This document shows positions 25,076-38,523 of a DNA stretch of 64,000 bases, piece by piece. How positions within the stretch are numbered: the first letter of the stretch is position 1; the number at the start of each line of letters is the position of its first letter. The stretch is from Lasioglossum baleicum (taxonomy: Eukaryota > Arthropoda > Insecta > Hymenoptera > Halictidae). The notes below the pieces were generated by a model, which saw only the letters and a list, made by a program, of their open reading frames with translations, searched no databases and was not told the DNA's origin. Made by a program: the position numbers and the translations under genes. The stretch covers positions 14,315,203 to 14,379,202 of the forward strand of contig NC_134939.1 of assembly GCF_051020765.1 (NCBI RefSeq). The letters are read 5' to 3'.

Positions 25076-26162
25076 TAATTTACCTTTTATGAAGAATGTT
25101 TTCTCAAATCCTGAGAATAGAAAAATATAAGAATGACTGACAATTTTGTTGGTCTCGCCAACGAGAATACATTCTCATTGAATTGTACAAATTTATTTAG
25201 GGCGATATATTTATTTCGACGTATTTGAATCTCACTGGGAAAAAATGCCACCCGCATTAATAGGTACATTTACCCTGGCATGATTCTAGCGAAAAATTAG
25301 GGAACAAGAGGTGGGAGTTCGTAAAATTGGATCCTATTAAATGTGAGAAAAACAAGAAAGGAGGATCCAAATTGAAAACATTCGGTCCCCTCGTAAAGAA
25401 AGGCAAATTGCAAGTAGGTATGTACATACAATAACGCATTAAAGAGTTGTCAAGAAATCGTAAAGGAACGCGAGGTTGACGTTTCCCGTCGGACTGTTCA
25501 GCTGGAGAGTCGGACTGAAACGCGATCCCAGCATTAACAGACAAAAATGGATGTCTGTGTAGTACGTATCGCGGTAGCAATTTATTTACATAGTATTCCC
25601 GTAGCATTTAAAGAGCATTTCTTCGAGCGATAAACGCGCGAAACGTTCTAACAGAGAGCGCTAATGCCGATAACGACGACAACACGACCGCAATGGATCG
25701 CGTTACTTAACAGGATCATGGAAAAATAACGAGCCTTGTTTTTTTCTCGCAACCGATTAATCTACCGGGCAACGAGTATCGATCGCGTGGCGTTGAAAGC
25801 GCGACGACTGCTCCGCCCGGAAGAATTTAGGATGACCGTGCCACCGCGTCCGAAATTCTCCGAAATAATCGATGGTCCAAGCAAAAAGACTTTGTTTGCT
25901 AACCTACGATCACGACTACAGAATCGACGAGACCAAACGATCTTCGTCCGAACGAAAACTGGTTACTGGAAACTGTGACTCCGGGAATATTTCATTTGAA
26001 AACAGAAATTCCAAAGTGGAGTCTCGGTGAGAGGTCTGTAATTGTTAGTGGTTAGTCTAGTTAGCAAATCCATTCTTATTTGCAGACACACAACAGTCAC
26101 GTCTTCTTTCTTCAATATATTTTTATATATCTTCAATATACATGTACACAAAAATATCCTTT

Positions 26163-26416
26163 GGAAGGAGTAATTCCTGACGTCATTGCAAGCAACTTTT
26201 TCCTTTAGGAAAATGTTATCCGCGGCTTCGTGAAGGAGATATTAACGAAAATCACGGACCAATCCGAGCGCGGACAGACCCCGGCTCGGCCAATGCCAAT
26301 GCCTCGTTCAGCGGGACCTGTCGCCGAGCCGAAATTCATCTGCAGTAGGTGCGCTCTGATTGGTCCGTGTTTTTCGTTAATATCTCCGTAACGAAGCCGT
26401 GGAGAATATTTTCGAA
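26163..26416. mobile_element. GAAAGGGATGATTCC-family MITE with internal foldback
   Basis: Shares TTCCTGACGTCATTGCAAG, CAACTTTTTCCTTTAG, ACGGACCAATCCGAGCG, CGGCTCGGCCAATGC and CCTGTCGCCGAGCC with the 54309-54563 copy. The block around 26220-26275 is inverted at about 26345-26410. Ends are more decayed than in the 54-kb copy. Confidence 0.75.
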
Positions 26417-27720
26417 TTGTTCTTTTTTTTTGTTTTTATTTATGTATTATTTTTATTTTTCAATTTGTGAACAATGTATGTATGGTATATCGGAATCGAC
26501 AATTTCATTAATCTTGTTTTTATTTCAGCACTTCATTTGTTTTGCACCATTTCGTTTTCCCCGTGACGGGCTCTCAAATAACACCCACTTCTCATCCCCA
26601 TGCGCAATTCGTTTAAAAAATTGCTCTGTTGTTGTCACGATTTTAAAGAGCAGTCTATAATTATTGCAGTGTATTAGTAGGTATGTACGTGTTGCTCCGG
26701 GACTGATTTTATTGCAAGTTTTCAAACTGCAATAGATAATCAACTTTAAAATGATTACTTTTCATTATTTTTATTGATTACTAAATGATTGTTTTTGTGT
26801 CAAGGAACTAATATAAAGAGGAGAGCAGTACTTGCCTTTGAGAAGCTTTGTTCTCGCAGGATTTTTATTTACTTTGGATCTACATCAAGGATTTTATTTA
26901 GTATGTACCACTCTTCCCTAAAATTTATCTACAAAAATTGAAAATTACATAAACATCCACAGTATAGTAAGAGAAGTCTCTCACAAGTTTAATATACAAT
27001 TAAAATTCGGCAACTAAAATTTCGGATTTTCGTAATTACACCCAGTACATGTGTAATAAAAGAGCGTTTGTTTTAATGAAGAGTCATTAACTAAATGTCG
27101 TGTATTAGTTGTAATTACGCTCTGGGAACGGGGTAAATTAGAAGTCGTACCAGCAAGAAAGTAGTCGCTAACAAGCCAGGTCTTTCACGCGAACTTAATC
27201 CTGCTTGGCTCTTTAATTAGCTTAGATAAGGTTTGCTTGGAATTTCAGTAACCCATCATAGAAAATGTGAAAGATAATAAATATGGAAGTTTGATGATAG
27301 TTCGTTTGCAATTTCTCCCGAGGAGTGTTTTCTGCTTAACAGTGTTAAACGTCAAATTAGAGCGATATAATAAACAATATTGACGTGTCTATTAACAAAA
27401 ATCTCTTGAAATGTTAAGGTTATGTAATAAATAATGCTGTGAGCATATTAAATATTTTCTTTTTGCGATCATTTACAATGTTTCCATTATAATATTTCGA
27501 GAAGGACGTTGAAATTGAAATACACACAGTATTTTATCCATTTATATTGGCATCGAAGAATGCCGAAACAAAAGATTCGCGTGTGCGTCATCCGGATCCT
27601 GGTAAGAAGACCCGAAGACTCCAACATGAGTCATCTGTGCGAATATGTTAATACATCGACTGCTCTGCCGGTCATCATGGCCGGCGCCATAAAATGTTTT
27701 CGAAAGGTTAAGATAAGCTG

Positions 27721-28046
27721 AACGACAAAAACGAGTAGGCGTAATTTAAAAGAGTGAAACCATTAGAAGAATTTAGTACTGTTAAGAAAGAAAATAAATT
27801 TCTATTTCACCCCAGTTTGTTGCAATTGCGGTAGAAAATTTCTGTTTTGTTTTAGAAGAATTTGAACTGTTCAGAAAGAAAACAAATATCTATATCACTC
27901 CAGTTTTTTGCAATTGCGGTAGAAAATTTCTGTTTTGTTTTAGAAGAATTTAAACTGTTCAGAAAGAAAACAAATTTCTATTTCACTCCAGTTTGTTGCG
28001 ATTGCGGTAGAAAATTTCTGTTCTGCATATAGATTCGCTGTCTAAT
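27721..28046 (+). mobile_element. CTGCGGAT-family MITE expanded by an internal 88-bp tandem repeat
   Basis: Starts with the family block AACGACAAAAACGAGTAGGC (left tip missing) and ends ATTCGCTGTCTAATG near 28046. The interior TCTATTTCAC...TTTCTGTTTTG block is repeated in tandem. Confidence 0.65.
27801..28022 (+). repeat. 88-bp tandem repeat, about 2.5 copies
   Basis: TCTATNTCACNCCAGTTT begins at 27801, 27889 and 27977, an exact 88-bp period. Each unit continues TGCAATTGCGGTAGAAAATT and TCTGTTTTG, and the first two then have AGAAGAATTTNAACTG. Unit-to-unit identity is high by eye. Confidence 0.9.
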
Positions 28047-28269
28047 GATGAGGGACGCTAGTGTACTAGTTGAGATTTCAAATAAACTTATTTATCCAAA
28101 TCGTCATTTCAGCCGCGCAGATCTAACGATAAGGTTAGCAATAGGATCTAACCCCTCAACCCCTACACGACGATACTACATATGTATTACATACATGCGC
28201 TGTGTTCTCATGCATTCGCTTTCTACAATTAGCTGACAGCTAAGGGAAAACAAGTCTAAATCCAAACTA

Positions 28270-29150
28270 ACATAGTCGCCCCCGAAAAGGTAACTGAAAC
28301 AAAACTAAAAACGTAGAGTAAAAAGGAACCAGAGGAGTGAATGATGGTTCGTGAGGTCTGAATGAGTAACGTAGGAGAGTCTGTGATTTTTTTCGGTGCC
28401 ACGCGTGGTCGCAGAAACGGTGGGGTCGTCGAAAATTCTTAGGCGGGCTGCCCTTGCGTACGGACGTGTACCTGTTCGGCGAACCCACGGGCAGGGAGTC
28501 CCATGGGTCCTCTCGAATCCAGTAATAATTCCCGGGGCCGGCAGACCGTGAGCGCATTCTGCTTGCATTACGTGTCTGCATTCCACGTGGCCTTTGGCCC
28601 CACCCCGGCGAGGGGCCTCAGGGATCGTTAAGGTAGCACCTTAACGGCCCTTTTACGAAAAGACGCCCGAGGTGGTGTTCTCGCGGGCCGGTGTCTCTCA
28701 TTATTATTCACCCCGCGTCCTCTAAGCGAGGTTTCTCTCTGTGTTGGTATGCGTATACCTGTCTGCCTGACTGGCTGGCTGGCTGGCTGGCTGGCTATGA
28801 AGCTGCGAGGCTGCGAACGGTTCGGTCTTCTCGCGGTTTCTGTCGTTATTCAACCTTCTTCGTGCGCGGCAGACGTTCGCTCTTGTGAATTCGCGCGAAA
28901 ATTCAATCAGCCTGCGGTCATTGGTCCGGGACCGCCGCGCCGGTTTCCAGGAATTTTTTACGGCGCCGCACGCGGTTCGTCTCGTTTTTCGAGGACCTAT
29001 TTTCCGAAGGTCGTTTATCGGGTCTTCTCTCAAGCAAGAGAAAGGTCCTACGAAAGGTTCTGAATGTGTCGACTCGTATTGCCAAAAATTCTGAACGCGT
29101 CACGCAGCCAAGTTATTCTTCTAGAACCCGCGATCGAACTACAGTAGAAC
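28270..29150. other. GC/CpG-rich island inside the downstream intron
   Basis: Clearly GC-richer than the surrounding intron, with many CpG sites, the CGCCGCGCCG motif (28933), a (CTGG)n repeat and a perfect 9-bp stem triloop CGTTAAGGT/ACCTTAACG (28626-28646). No exon is recognisable. It could be an intronic promoter or enhancer; the sequence alone does not show which. Confidence 0.55.
28771..28796. repeat. (CTGG)n microsatellite
   Basis: Six perfect CTGG units plus CT, inside a GC-rich island. Confidence 0.95.
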
Positions 29151-29249
29151 TCCATTTGCATGAACCTGTCCGGGACAAATATCTCCTCACTATACTACAT
29201 ATCAACAAGTGCACATTTTGCGGCACTATAAACAGGATTAATCTATACA

Positions 29250-29622
29250 TCTAATACATATAAATAAAAATCAAATGCTGTTGGTTGGTAAGCGCATCAC
29301 TTGAGAACGGCTGGACCGATTTGGCTAATTCTTTTTTAAAAATGTTCGTATTAGTTCGAACTAGGTTATAGGATAAGAAAAATTGGAGAAGTATCACGGA
29401 AAAATGGAAAATTCGGGAAAAACTAAGTGCTCTTAGAATCATATTTCAATACAACAAAAAAAAACAAACGTCGTAGCTTTTAATCAATATTTCAATAGAA
29501 CGTCGCAGCTCTTAATCAATATTTCAATAGAAATTTACATTATCGATGTCTGTTTGCATTATCGACATTATAAACATTCTCTCGCGAGCTCGCGAAGCTC
29601 GCGAGCAACAACTCCCCTCTAG
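29250..29622 (+). mobile_element. Non-autonomous Helitron-type element (copy 1)
   Basis: AATAAAAATCAAATGCTGTT and GAGAACGGCTGGACCGATTT near the 5' end are a signature I recall from insect Helitrons. The 3' end is CTAG followed by T, preceded by a GC-rich palindrome (29581-29605, CTCGCGAGCTCGCGAAGCTC), as Helitron ends have. The presumed 5' TC follows an A. A 32-bp internal duplication lies at about 29466-29529 and is single in copy 2. No Rep/helicase is encoded. Confidence 0.8.
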
Positions 29623-31071
29623 TATGCAATAAAAAATATGCTTTCCGTGCTGTGACTTTAATAATTCCATCACCTATTGTATTATTAATAAGTTTGGAAA
29701 CAAATCAGATTATAAGCCGCACGTAATAAAACATGGAATACGGGGAGAAAAATTTTTAACATCCATAACGACCCTAAAATGTCAATGTATACTGTTACAA
29801 AAGTTGTTTATAGAAGTTTTAAACATTCCATCAATATTTCATCGCAGAAATGTTTGTACGTCTAAGTTTATGTCTGGGTAAAGAGGCCATTCCAGAGTTA
29901 TGTTTAGATGACCCCATCTCGTCAGGAACAGCGAAGTGTCTTACCTACCGTTTGGTCATTTATTTTCCTGTCACCCTGTATAAGAGAGTAATTATTAGGC
30001 GGTATATTTGATGCGGTTACGAGCGTGCCAAACTCATTAAAGATGCTAAACTTTACTGAAAATTTAATGCATGTTTTATCTCGTTCGTAACAAAACTAAA
30101 ATCCAATTAGAAACCCTCAACTGCGAGGTTATTTCTGTTATTAAATGAGAATCTAATACACAGTGGATCCAAGATGTATTCCAACACCACTCGAACTATA
30201 AATGTTATACATATATATACATATAGTAATAGAGTTCCTCGTATATTGCTCTAATCAATGGATCAATCGGAGCATAAATGATTGCGTTGCATTCAACTTG
30301 TATATACATACGTATATGTATATGTATAATGACATTTCAATTAGACAATTACAGTTTCGCGTAACTATCGCCGCATCCGTCTGCACTGAAGGCTTCTGCG
30401 AAATTCATTAATTTACAGGAAGTTATTGGTAACTCGGTTTTTCCCAGTATGTAATGATATATATGTATAAGAACACAATTGAGTTTATCAAAGGCAATGT
30501 TATGACTCGTCGTCTCCTTTGAATTGTGGCTGCTTCAAGATACTCTTATCAATGTATGCGATTCGAGAGACAAAGGGAAACTGAACGAGCTTCAATACTT
30601 GAGAGTAGAAGGGCACGCAATTCTTTTCATGTACAGTGGATTTCAAAAATTCAACGCAGAGGAACTTATACTTTTCTAATCTTCTATGACTAAAATTTTA
30701 TTATTAGAAAATAAATTATGTAATAATAAAATAACAATATCCCGATTGGACTGCACATTTTTATGCGAAATAAAAATTCTCTGCAATAATCGTCAGATGT
30801 AGAAGCTACATTCTGCATGTGACGAATGAAATGAACAAATTTTTCACATAAATGCATAATACTCGGAAGACTAGTATAATAATTGAATAATTAATTAAAT
30901 AATTCAATCATTTTTGACGATAATTAATCTTGTGTACACGACAATATACAACCTAAGGAAAATATTATTGATAACGATCTAATAACAATTTTCTAATTAA
31001 AATATGTACATAGACACATACTTTAGGCAATACTGATTGGTGACATATGACTTTTGTGTCATACTTATTGT

Positions 31072-31276
31072 TAGACAGCGGATTTTATGCAGCCATGACA
31101 AAAATGAGTAGAGGTAATTTAAAATAGTAAAAACATTAAAAAAGAATTTAAATGTACTGTTATATTATTTCAACCTGTTAAACATATTAAGAGAAAAAAT
31201 TGATTTCTATTTCACTCGAATTTGCTACAATTCCTGTATACTGTATACAATTTTTATTTTGCATAAAGCTGTCCAA
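31072..31276 (+). mobile_element. CTGCGGAT-family MITE
   Basis: Left end TAGACAGCGGATTTTATGCA, interior ATGAGTAGAGGTAATTTAAA and GATTTCTATTTCACTCG, right end TTTTGCATAAAGCTGTCCAA. Length about 205 bp, flanked by T/A-rich sequence. The right tip has diverged from GCATAAAGATCCGCAGTCTA. Confidence 0.7.
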
Positions 31277-32987
31277 TCGTGATATTCTTAGTTTTCTATT
31301 TTAGAATTTACGTCCCACGTGATCCTCTAGTGTGAATACATTGCGTCTTCCAACTACTTAATTTAACAAAATAATGCTTACGATACCAAAAATAGTTCTA
31401 AATTGTCGCTCCAAGTGGCAAGTAACGAAATCGTTTCGAACGACGTAGAAATGTATGCAGAAGGCCATTGATGCAATGGACCATTACGTTTTCTATTGAA
31501 TAATTTCATTATTAAGCGCCAATGTTGTTGGTATCACCGCGGGAACATTTGTTTCACCCTCTCTATCGGGAATAAGTGAGGTCAGGTTATGCAAGTTAAT
31601 CAACGCGATGAGTAGGACTGCAAGTGCTCTTGAGTGGTATTTCGAAGCAATTTAATAAAGTATCATCACATTAATTTTCATGGTCAATGAGTTCATAGCA
31701 TTATCGGCGAATAGAATGCATCTACATACTTAGTACACTTCCGTGTGTCACGCGGTCTCATTTTTCCATTCTGACAATGAAACGCAGCGAGTGTTCGCGA
31801 CGAGTCCCATCACATGTGGAACATTTTTACTGATCAGCAAACTATTTTTTCATCTATATTGCATCACAATACAATAATTAGCTTTTAAATAATAGACAAA
31901 TAATCACATAACTCTGTACATACAAGGTTGTCTCAGAAGTTCTTTCTATATTTGTGCACACTTGATGTTGTTAGGCAAAACAGACGTACAATATGATCAT
32001 CCTTTCGTTAGTTTTATTATTTATTTTGTAAGCTTTAACCGTCCTATTTGCTTGCTGATAAAATGATTTTGATCTGCATTATCTATCTCGACATTTATGC
32101 ATATTATACTGATAGTTAGACCACAGATCTATTTTGTATTTTAATCGAAATTGAACAAGTTAAAGATAATACATCGATATGCTTAAATCTTTTTCCAACA
32201 TTTTAATCGATTGCGTTATAACATCGAGTCAGACTTGTGACAAAAACTTCGAACAGAATCTATTAATCCTGATCATCTGATTCTTCGAATTCATCTACTT
32301 CAGACGATATACATAGATTTTTATATTGTCTTTATGAAAAACATACCAATTGAAATGAACATGAACATTCCACCCCAAAGCAAGGGGTTAAACTTCGTTT
32401 ACTCGTTTCTGTCGTAGACGCACAAGATTCGTGGAGCAACAATTGATACAATAACAGGGGAATGAAAAATGTATTTAAAAAATTGCTCGCTCGATCTGCT
32501 GCGGTAAGAGAGGTAGTCTATCTCTGTCATGGCGGAAAGTATGTATGTACATATGTATACTGTATACGGCACGGAAAGAAGAAGGAGTCTGGACTGTCCG
32601 GAGTGTTTGAATTACATCCCCGGCGTTCATCTCGGTGTTGGGAGTCGAATAATCGATTCCGAAAGCCGGTTACCGTTCTACTGGCCTTTAATCCGCTTTA
32701 TTTGGTGCTGCTGGCACGAAATTATCTTCGCTTATAACAACAGTTATTCAAGGATCGATTACTCGCTCACGTAGCATACAAAGCATTGTTATGTAGGAAC
32801 GGCATCGCCTATAGATCTCATTTCCTGTACTCTCGATCGCGCGCCCAGCGACTTCTATAGCCGCTTTTCTCAAGCGTTCCGGTAATTGGACGGGCAAAAA
32901 AGGAGCCATTGTCTCTCTTCATCCACGGTCGCAGCAAAGGAATCATAAGCCCTCATTATTATTCCCAGTGTTCCCTTTCCCCCTCCC

Positions 32988-33024
32988 CCTCCTCCTCCTC
33001 CTCCTCCTCCTCCTCCTCCTCCTC
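32988..33024. repeat. (CCT)n microsatellite
   Basis: About twelve CCT units, directly before the CGCCGCGCCG motif at 33044. Confidence 0.95.
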
Positions 33025-33340
33025 AGGCTTCGCCAACCCCGCCCGCCGCGCCGTTTCTTCTTGTCTGTTTCTTCGCGTTCTCTTATCTCCATACAATACG
33101 AAGGTCCTCCGAGTTAGCTTGGCTCCTTCATCCTCACCCCGTACCTCAAGACTTTTGCTTGCTCTCCTCCTTCAACTGAACGTCTGCTACCCCTCCCAGG
33201 AAAGATTCGATCGAAATCCGTGATCTCTTAATTGCTCAACGTATTACTATTATATTAGTATCTAAAGAATGGTGTTTTGTCGGTGCACAGCTGGCCAGAG
33301 TCGCAAATAGCTGGGCAAAATTCATGTCTCTGTAATATAG

Positions 33341-33352
33341 ATCCGCAGTCTA
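33341..33352 (+). repeat. Isolated CTGCGGAT-family terminus
   Basis: ATATAGATCCGCAGTCTATTA matches the right terminus of the MITE family. No left half was recognised nearby. Confidence 0.4.
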
Positions 33353-33555
33353 TTAATTAGGAATGGAACTGATAGAGGAGGGGGTTTGAGGGTCATAGAA
33401 TTTAATTCTGGTATGGAGAATTTGTCTTCATGAAACTACCCTTATGGTAGTACAGTATTTTTTTATCGATAAATGTCCCAAATGTCTGGCCGATAAGTGT
33501 CCCAGAACTATCCCCACTTCTGCGGGGTGTACCCCCTTGAGGGGCCGTTAAAACC

Positions 33556-33928
33556 ACAGAGCTTTCTTATTTTTCATTATTTTTTATGGAACTTTCACCG
33601 ACGTATTCGTGGCATTTTTCTAATGAAAATAATACCAAACATGATGTAATTCCGATGATATTTACTTGTGTAATGGACGATGAAAGTTTCGAACGCAAGG
33701 AGGAACAGCGTATGGAAAGTTCATTGAATTGTGCCGGTGCGCTGCGACTTTCCGCGTCTCTTTCTTTCCTGTACGCTGTCCTTCTTTGCGTCGAGAACTT
33801 CCATCGTTCATTACACAAGTCAATATAATTGGAATTATATCATATTTGGTTTCAGTTTTTTTAGAAAAATGCCACGAATATGCTAGTCAAAGTCCCATGA
33901 ATAAATAATGAAAAATAAAGAAGTTTTG
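33556..33928. mobile_element. 373-bp element with about 68-bp inverted ends
   Basis: AGAGCTTTCTTATTTTTCAT...ATTCGTGGCATTTTTCTAA at the left (33556-33623) is inverted at 33861-33928. The interior open frames on both strands are short and unrecognised. No target-site duplication was identified. Confidence 0.75.
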
Positions 33929-36292
33929 TTTCGGATTAGTTATGTTTACACTTCTCGGCGAGCGAGGTCTCTCTCGAGCTCCGATGTCCCTTTTTATATT
34001 CGGCAAAAGTCAAAGAATAGTATCCCTGGCGGATAATTGTCCCTGGGCAGACCCGTGTTGGATTTTTTCTTTAATTATTTGGGACAATCCTGGGGGTGTC
34101 GTAAATGAAATTCAAAAATCGAAAATAAGAGGCAGCCTACTGTATTTACATGTATGTAAGTGTCGGGTTTGGCGAGATTTGAATTCAAATATTCTTCTGG
34201 TGGTGGTACATATTGCGTACGACTCGTTTAGCGTGTTTTCCATTTCTTTCTGCTCATTAAATGCACGCGCGTCAGAGTTGTATAAAATTCAATATTCTCG
34301 CAACAGGAGCCGAGAGCCGCTCACAAAAAAAAAATTGTATCCCACAATTTCGCTTCACTTTTGCATGGAAAATTCACCGCTTGCTCGATTCTACCCTTTT
34401 CGCCTAATAAGAATCCTAGTCGTATTACCCGAACTCTCGCGGAACCGTACACAGAACACGGGCTCCGCCACAATTGTCAAAAATTTCATAATGGAGAGTG
34501 CATTGTTCACGAGAAACAGATGAAACCGAAAAAATTCAAGAGCCATGACTGTATTGTCGGAAGTACGCAACAGAATAATACTGCAGCGTGCATACTATAC
34601 GCAGAGAGCGAAGCTAGACAAGAAGAAAACGAAATATGTACCTGTGGGCGGTACGAGTGTGCATTAAACCAAAAAAAAGAAAACATAAAACTTTGGCACA
34701 GCTCCAAGCACAGTCGGAAAAGCAGAGCATAACTATTAAAACACTGCGATTTTCCTTATTGTTTACCGCTCTTCAACACGTGTTTCGCAAACTTTTTGCA
34801 GAACTTCATAATACTATTCTAGTCATATCCGGCGTATTTTGTTCCGACCTGAATTAAGAGAAATAACGATTAAAGGTAAACTTCCAATTACAGCAAGATG
34901 ACCGCGTTATGGCAAAAGTGGATTAGCGGAATGATAATTATTCCTAATATATAATATTAGGATATAATATAAATACAAATTAATACAATTAATATATAAT
35001 ACAATACAAATTTATAATTATTTCTTCCTCTGTATTTCTACGGAACTCACAACTGTTATTCAGTTCGAATCTTTGAAGCTTCGGTGAATATTCCTTGATC
35101 AACATCTCGGTTCTACATAATAAAATATTTTTAGTCTTTCAGGGTATAGTATTTTTCTATTCAATACATAGAATTCCATTCTATTTTCTATTTATTCTTG
35201 TTCCTTTGACGCGTCCTGTAGTTCTAATATCAGCTGAAATATTTCGAATTTGTAGTTCGGGAGTTCTAACAAAAGCTCTCTAGTCTAATGTTAGATAAAA
35301 CGATTACTCATACGTGCCGGCAGACTGAGCAGTGTACTAATTGTAATACGACACTTGAATTCCTCGATTGAACTGCGTCTGAACGTCGTCATTGTTGTTT
35401 GTTTAAAAAAGAAAGCCGACGAGACAAACCCCGTAAGCGCAATTAACGAGCCAGATATCTCGGCGGAGGATCGTTAAGAGATAATGAATTATTTATAAAG
35501 TTCCCGCGGCTTCCAAGAATATTTCGATCGAGGAGTTGCGAGGAGACTCGATCACATCCGAGGGGAATGTCTCTTGATTAGATTCGGTCGAAATGCGCTG
35601 GTTCCCACGCAGCATGCGCGTTATTGCTTATCTCTCCGTCCGGGAGCGTGACAATTAAAATTCTTCATTATTATTCCATGGTATTCCACGTGGTTCTTGC
35701 CACGATTACTTGGCCGTCCTTTGAGCCACCACCGCCCCCGCCCCAGTTCGACACAGTCATTACAAAAGGGCATTTCGGTGGTTTCATCCCGTTCTCTGCC
35801 ACACGACCACGTCGACATTTCACTTCTACGGGAAGTGGAAGCCGCCCGCTGAACCGACCAAGAATTCACAGTCGAATTCAATTTGGTGCACCGACGCGAC
35901 GCGACGTCATGTCGTCATACGTGCGCGGAAAAGAATATCGGGAGTCGCGAGGGCTTCGCCAGGACACATTCGCTCGTTGTCCTTGTCAGTCGAACACCCG
36001 TCTTCTGCATTTTTATCCGTTTAGCATAGACGCGATTTCAATCTATGCTCCACTTCATCTTCTTCCACTGCAATGCTCTTTATACATACATTGTAATATA
36101 TTTTATCGTTACATCGGGGCATTATGGAAATTATTGTCTACTCTATCCCAACAAAAACATCCTGTAAGCGGGAGCCAAGTTCCTATGGCCGTAAAAAGTT
36201 GCGAGATCAAACAAAATACGACCAAGTTCGTTAGCTTAGAAATACCTCTTGCAATACTGATAAAAGCGTTTGTAAAAATTAGTTTGAAAGCA

Positions 36293-36441
36293 CGCTATTT
36301 AATTTTTAAAGAGTTACATGGAGGGCTAAATTATTCAAACTTGGCCGCTACCTAACACCTTCTATGGCCATTGGTTTAAAAAGTAACGGCCAAGTTTGAA
36401 TAGTTTAGCTCTGCATGTAACTCTTTAAAAATTAAGTAGCG
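36293..36441. repeat. 149-bp foldback with 55-bp arms
   Basis: CGCTATTTAATTTTTAAAGA...CAAACTTGGCCG (36293-36347) is inverted at 36387-36441 with a few mismatches, around a 39-bp loop. Probably a MITE core or foldback element. The end of the long 35.6-kb open frame runs into it. Confidence 0.8.
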
Positions 36442-36902
36442 TAAGTACGTTGCGTCGCGTCGCCATCGTGTTGAAACGAAATTACTGACGGTGATATGCG
36501 ACTTTCCAGAACTTAAGAGAAAGAACATTGATATTATCAAACATTTTTTGCCTTGATGGTTGAGCGTTTAGACATTTTTTGAAAAATATGAGCACATTCC
36601 TTGAAGTTCAACCCCACCAAAGAAGCCTAAACTCGAGATACAGTTTTCCAAATTAATGTCGTAATGTACCGGTAAAGCCGCACCTCGTATCAGGTAAACG
36701 ATGGACGCGCTCCACTCCTATGGTGGTGGACCATGCGTACATACGAGTCCTATCCCATACGTATTACCTCCAATATGCTCTAAAAGCAATATCGACAGGC
36801 ATTGCGCCCGTCTCGATGGTCTCATTTATTAGATTTCTAAATTTTCGTTAAACACTCGGACAAAAAATTATTATTGGTGGGTTTATTATTATGTATCATT
36901 AC

Positions 36903-37093
36903 TAGACTGCGGATCTTTATGCAAAAGAAAAAATGTTTGCATTGCCTGCAGGACACAGGAGCCAAATAAAAATTCTATTCTTCTTTTAATTATCCTATCA
37001 AGCTGAAATTAATACACTGATGTCCTTAAATCTTCTTAATTCGTCCACTGTTTTAAATTGTACGTGTCATAAATGCTTAAAATCCGCAGTCTG
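36903..37093. mobile_element. 191-bp CTGCGGAT-family MITE
   Basis: TAGACTGCGGATCTTTATGC at the left and GCTTAAAATCCGCAGTCTGA at the right form inverted ends. The interior is AT-rich and differs from the 31072 copy, so it may be a sub-family sharing termini. Confidence 0.75.
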
Positions 37094-38523
37094 ATCATTA
37101 CTTTCTGGTGTACTGCACACTGATGTTCCACATGTGCGCATCGGTTAACTCCGATATTGATTTGTTTGTTCTATTCACAGAACTCGTTTCAGCCATAAAT
37201 CTTAATACATATTTTTTATTCTGGGTCAGACGATCGTGTTCACCAAGTGTCACGCGCGAATAAAATCCCGAAATAAGAAGAGAGAGAGAGAAATTATTTC
37301 GCGACGCGTCCAGACACGTTGATTTTTCCGTGATTCGATTGCCCGATTGATTTATTCGACGGGACAAATGCGGCATGAATAGAACATTTTTATGCGTTGT
37401 TTCATTGGTACTATTCTATTCGGCGCAGTCGAAATCGTCGAAAAATTATTATCCTTTGAGCGAAATTGGACTTTCAATAGTTCCATAACTAAATGGACGT
37501 ATTGTAGATTCAAATACCCCTGTTCGTATTTATCCGAATAGAAATATCGATAATCGAATGGACAATTAAGTGAAAATAACTCTATATAATTTTCTCGTTG
37601 ACAGCGTTCTTTTCGTCAAATCACCAATTCTTTTTTATTTACAAACGATTTTTATGGACGACCACCAATTCACTTAACAGAGAACGATACCCAAGCTTCG
37701 TATCGAGCGTTCGCTGACGACCAGTGCGCGAAATGGTTTTAAATGTCCGCAAACATTTGTATTTCCCAGTGGAGGCTTTGTGAACGTGCCCGAATATTCA
37801 TAGCTCGCACTAGCAAACGTTCCTCAAGTTTAGTTGCGTCAAAGAGTTTCACGACAAATTTAGTAATGCTAGTATCGCCGCGCGCGCGCGCAGTTACCCA
37901 CCTATGTACGTACACACGTGTTCGAAAAGCCCTCAAACGGGAATGGGGAACAAGAACGAAAACGCGTTTATTTTAGTTAATTTTTGCGATTTCGTTACCC
38001 CGAGAATTCTGGGACAATGCAATGCTTAATTTCAGAGTTGATCAATTTCGTCACGTGTAGTATCTAATATACCAATTTCGTATGGGTCCATGCTAAATTG
38101 AGTAAATTCTCTTCATTATTTTTTAGAAGAAACATCTCGTAAAAGATTTAATTGTGAATAGCCTGACAACGAAGATGCTTCTAGTACAATTTTGTTCGTT
38201 TTGAATTTCGATATTATCGTTGGTCTCCTCATAATTAGCAAACTTTTACCAGTTTATCAAAATTTCATGAAATTGTTTGTACATGTTAACTTCTAAATAT
38301 ACATAAATATATGTTTATAATATAGCCATTATACATATGTAGTACTATACACATGTATTACCGTGATAAGTGGCACCTGGGATCAGAATAAGCGGTTCCG
38401 GGATAGGATAACTTTTGGTGAGAGAGTTAGAGAGCATCAACAAAACCTTTAATAATATTAATACGCTGAAAATAGTAAATTCGTGTTTCTAAATTCTCTT
38501 AATCTTGATTTTTCTATTTTAAC

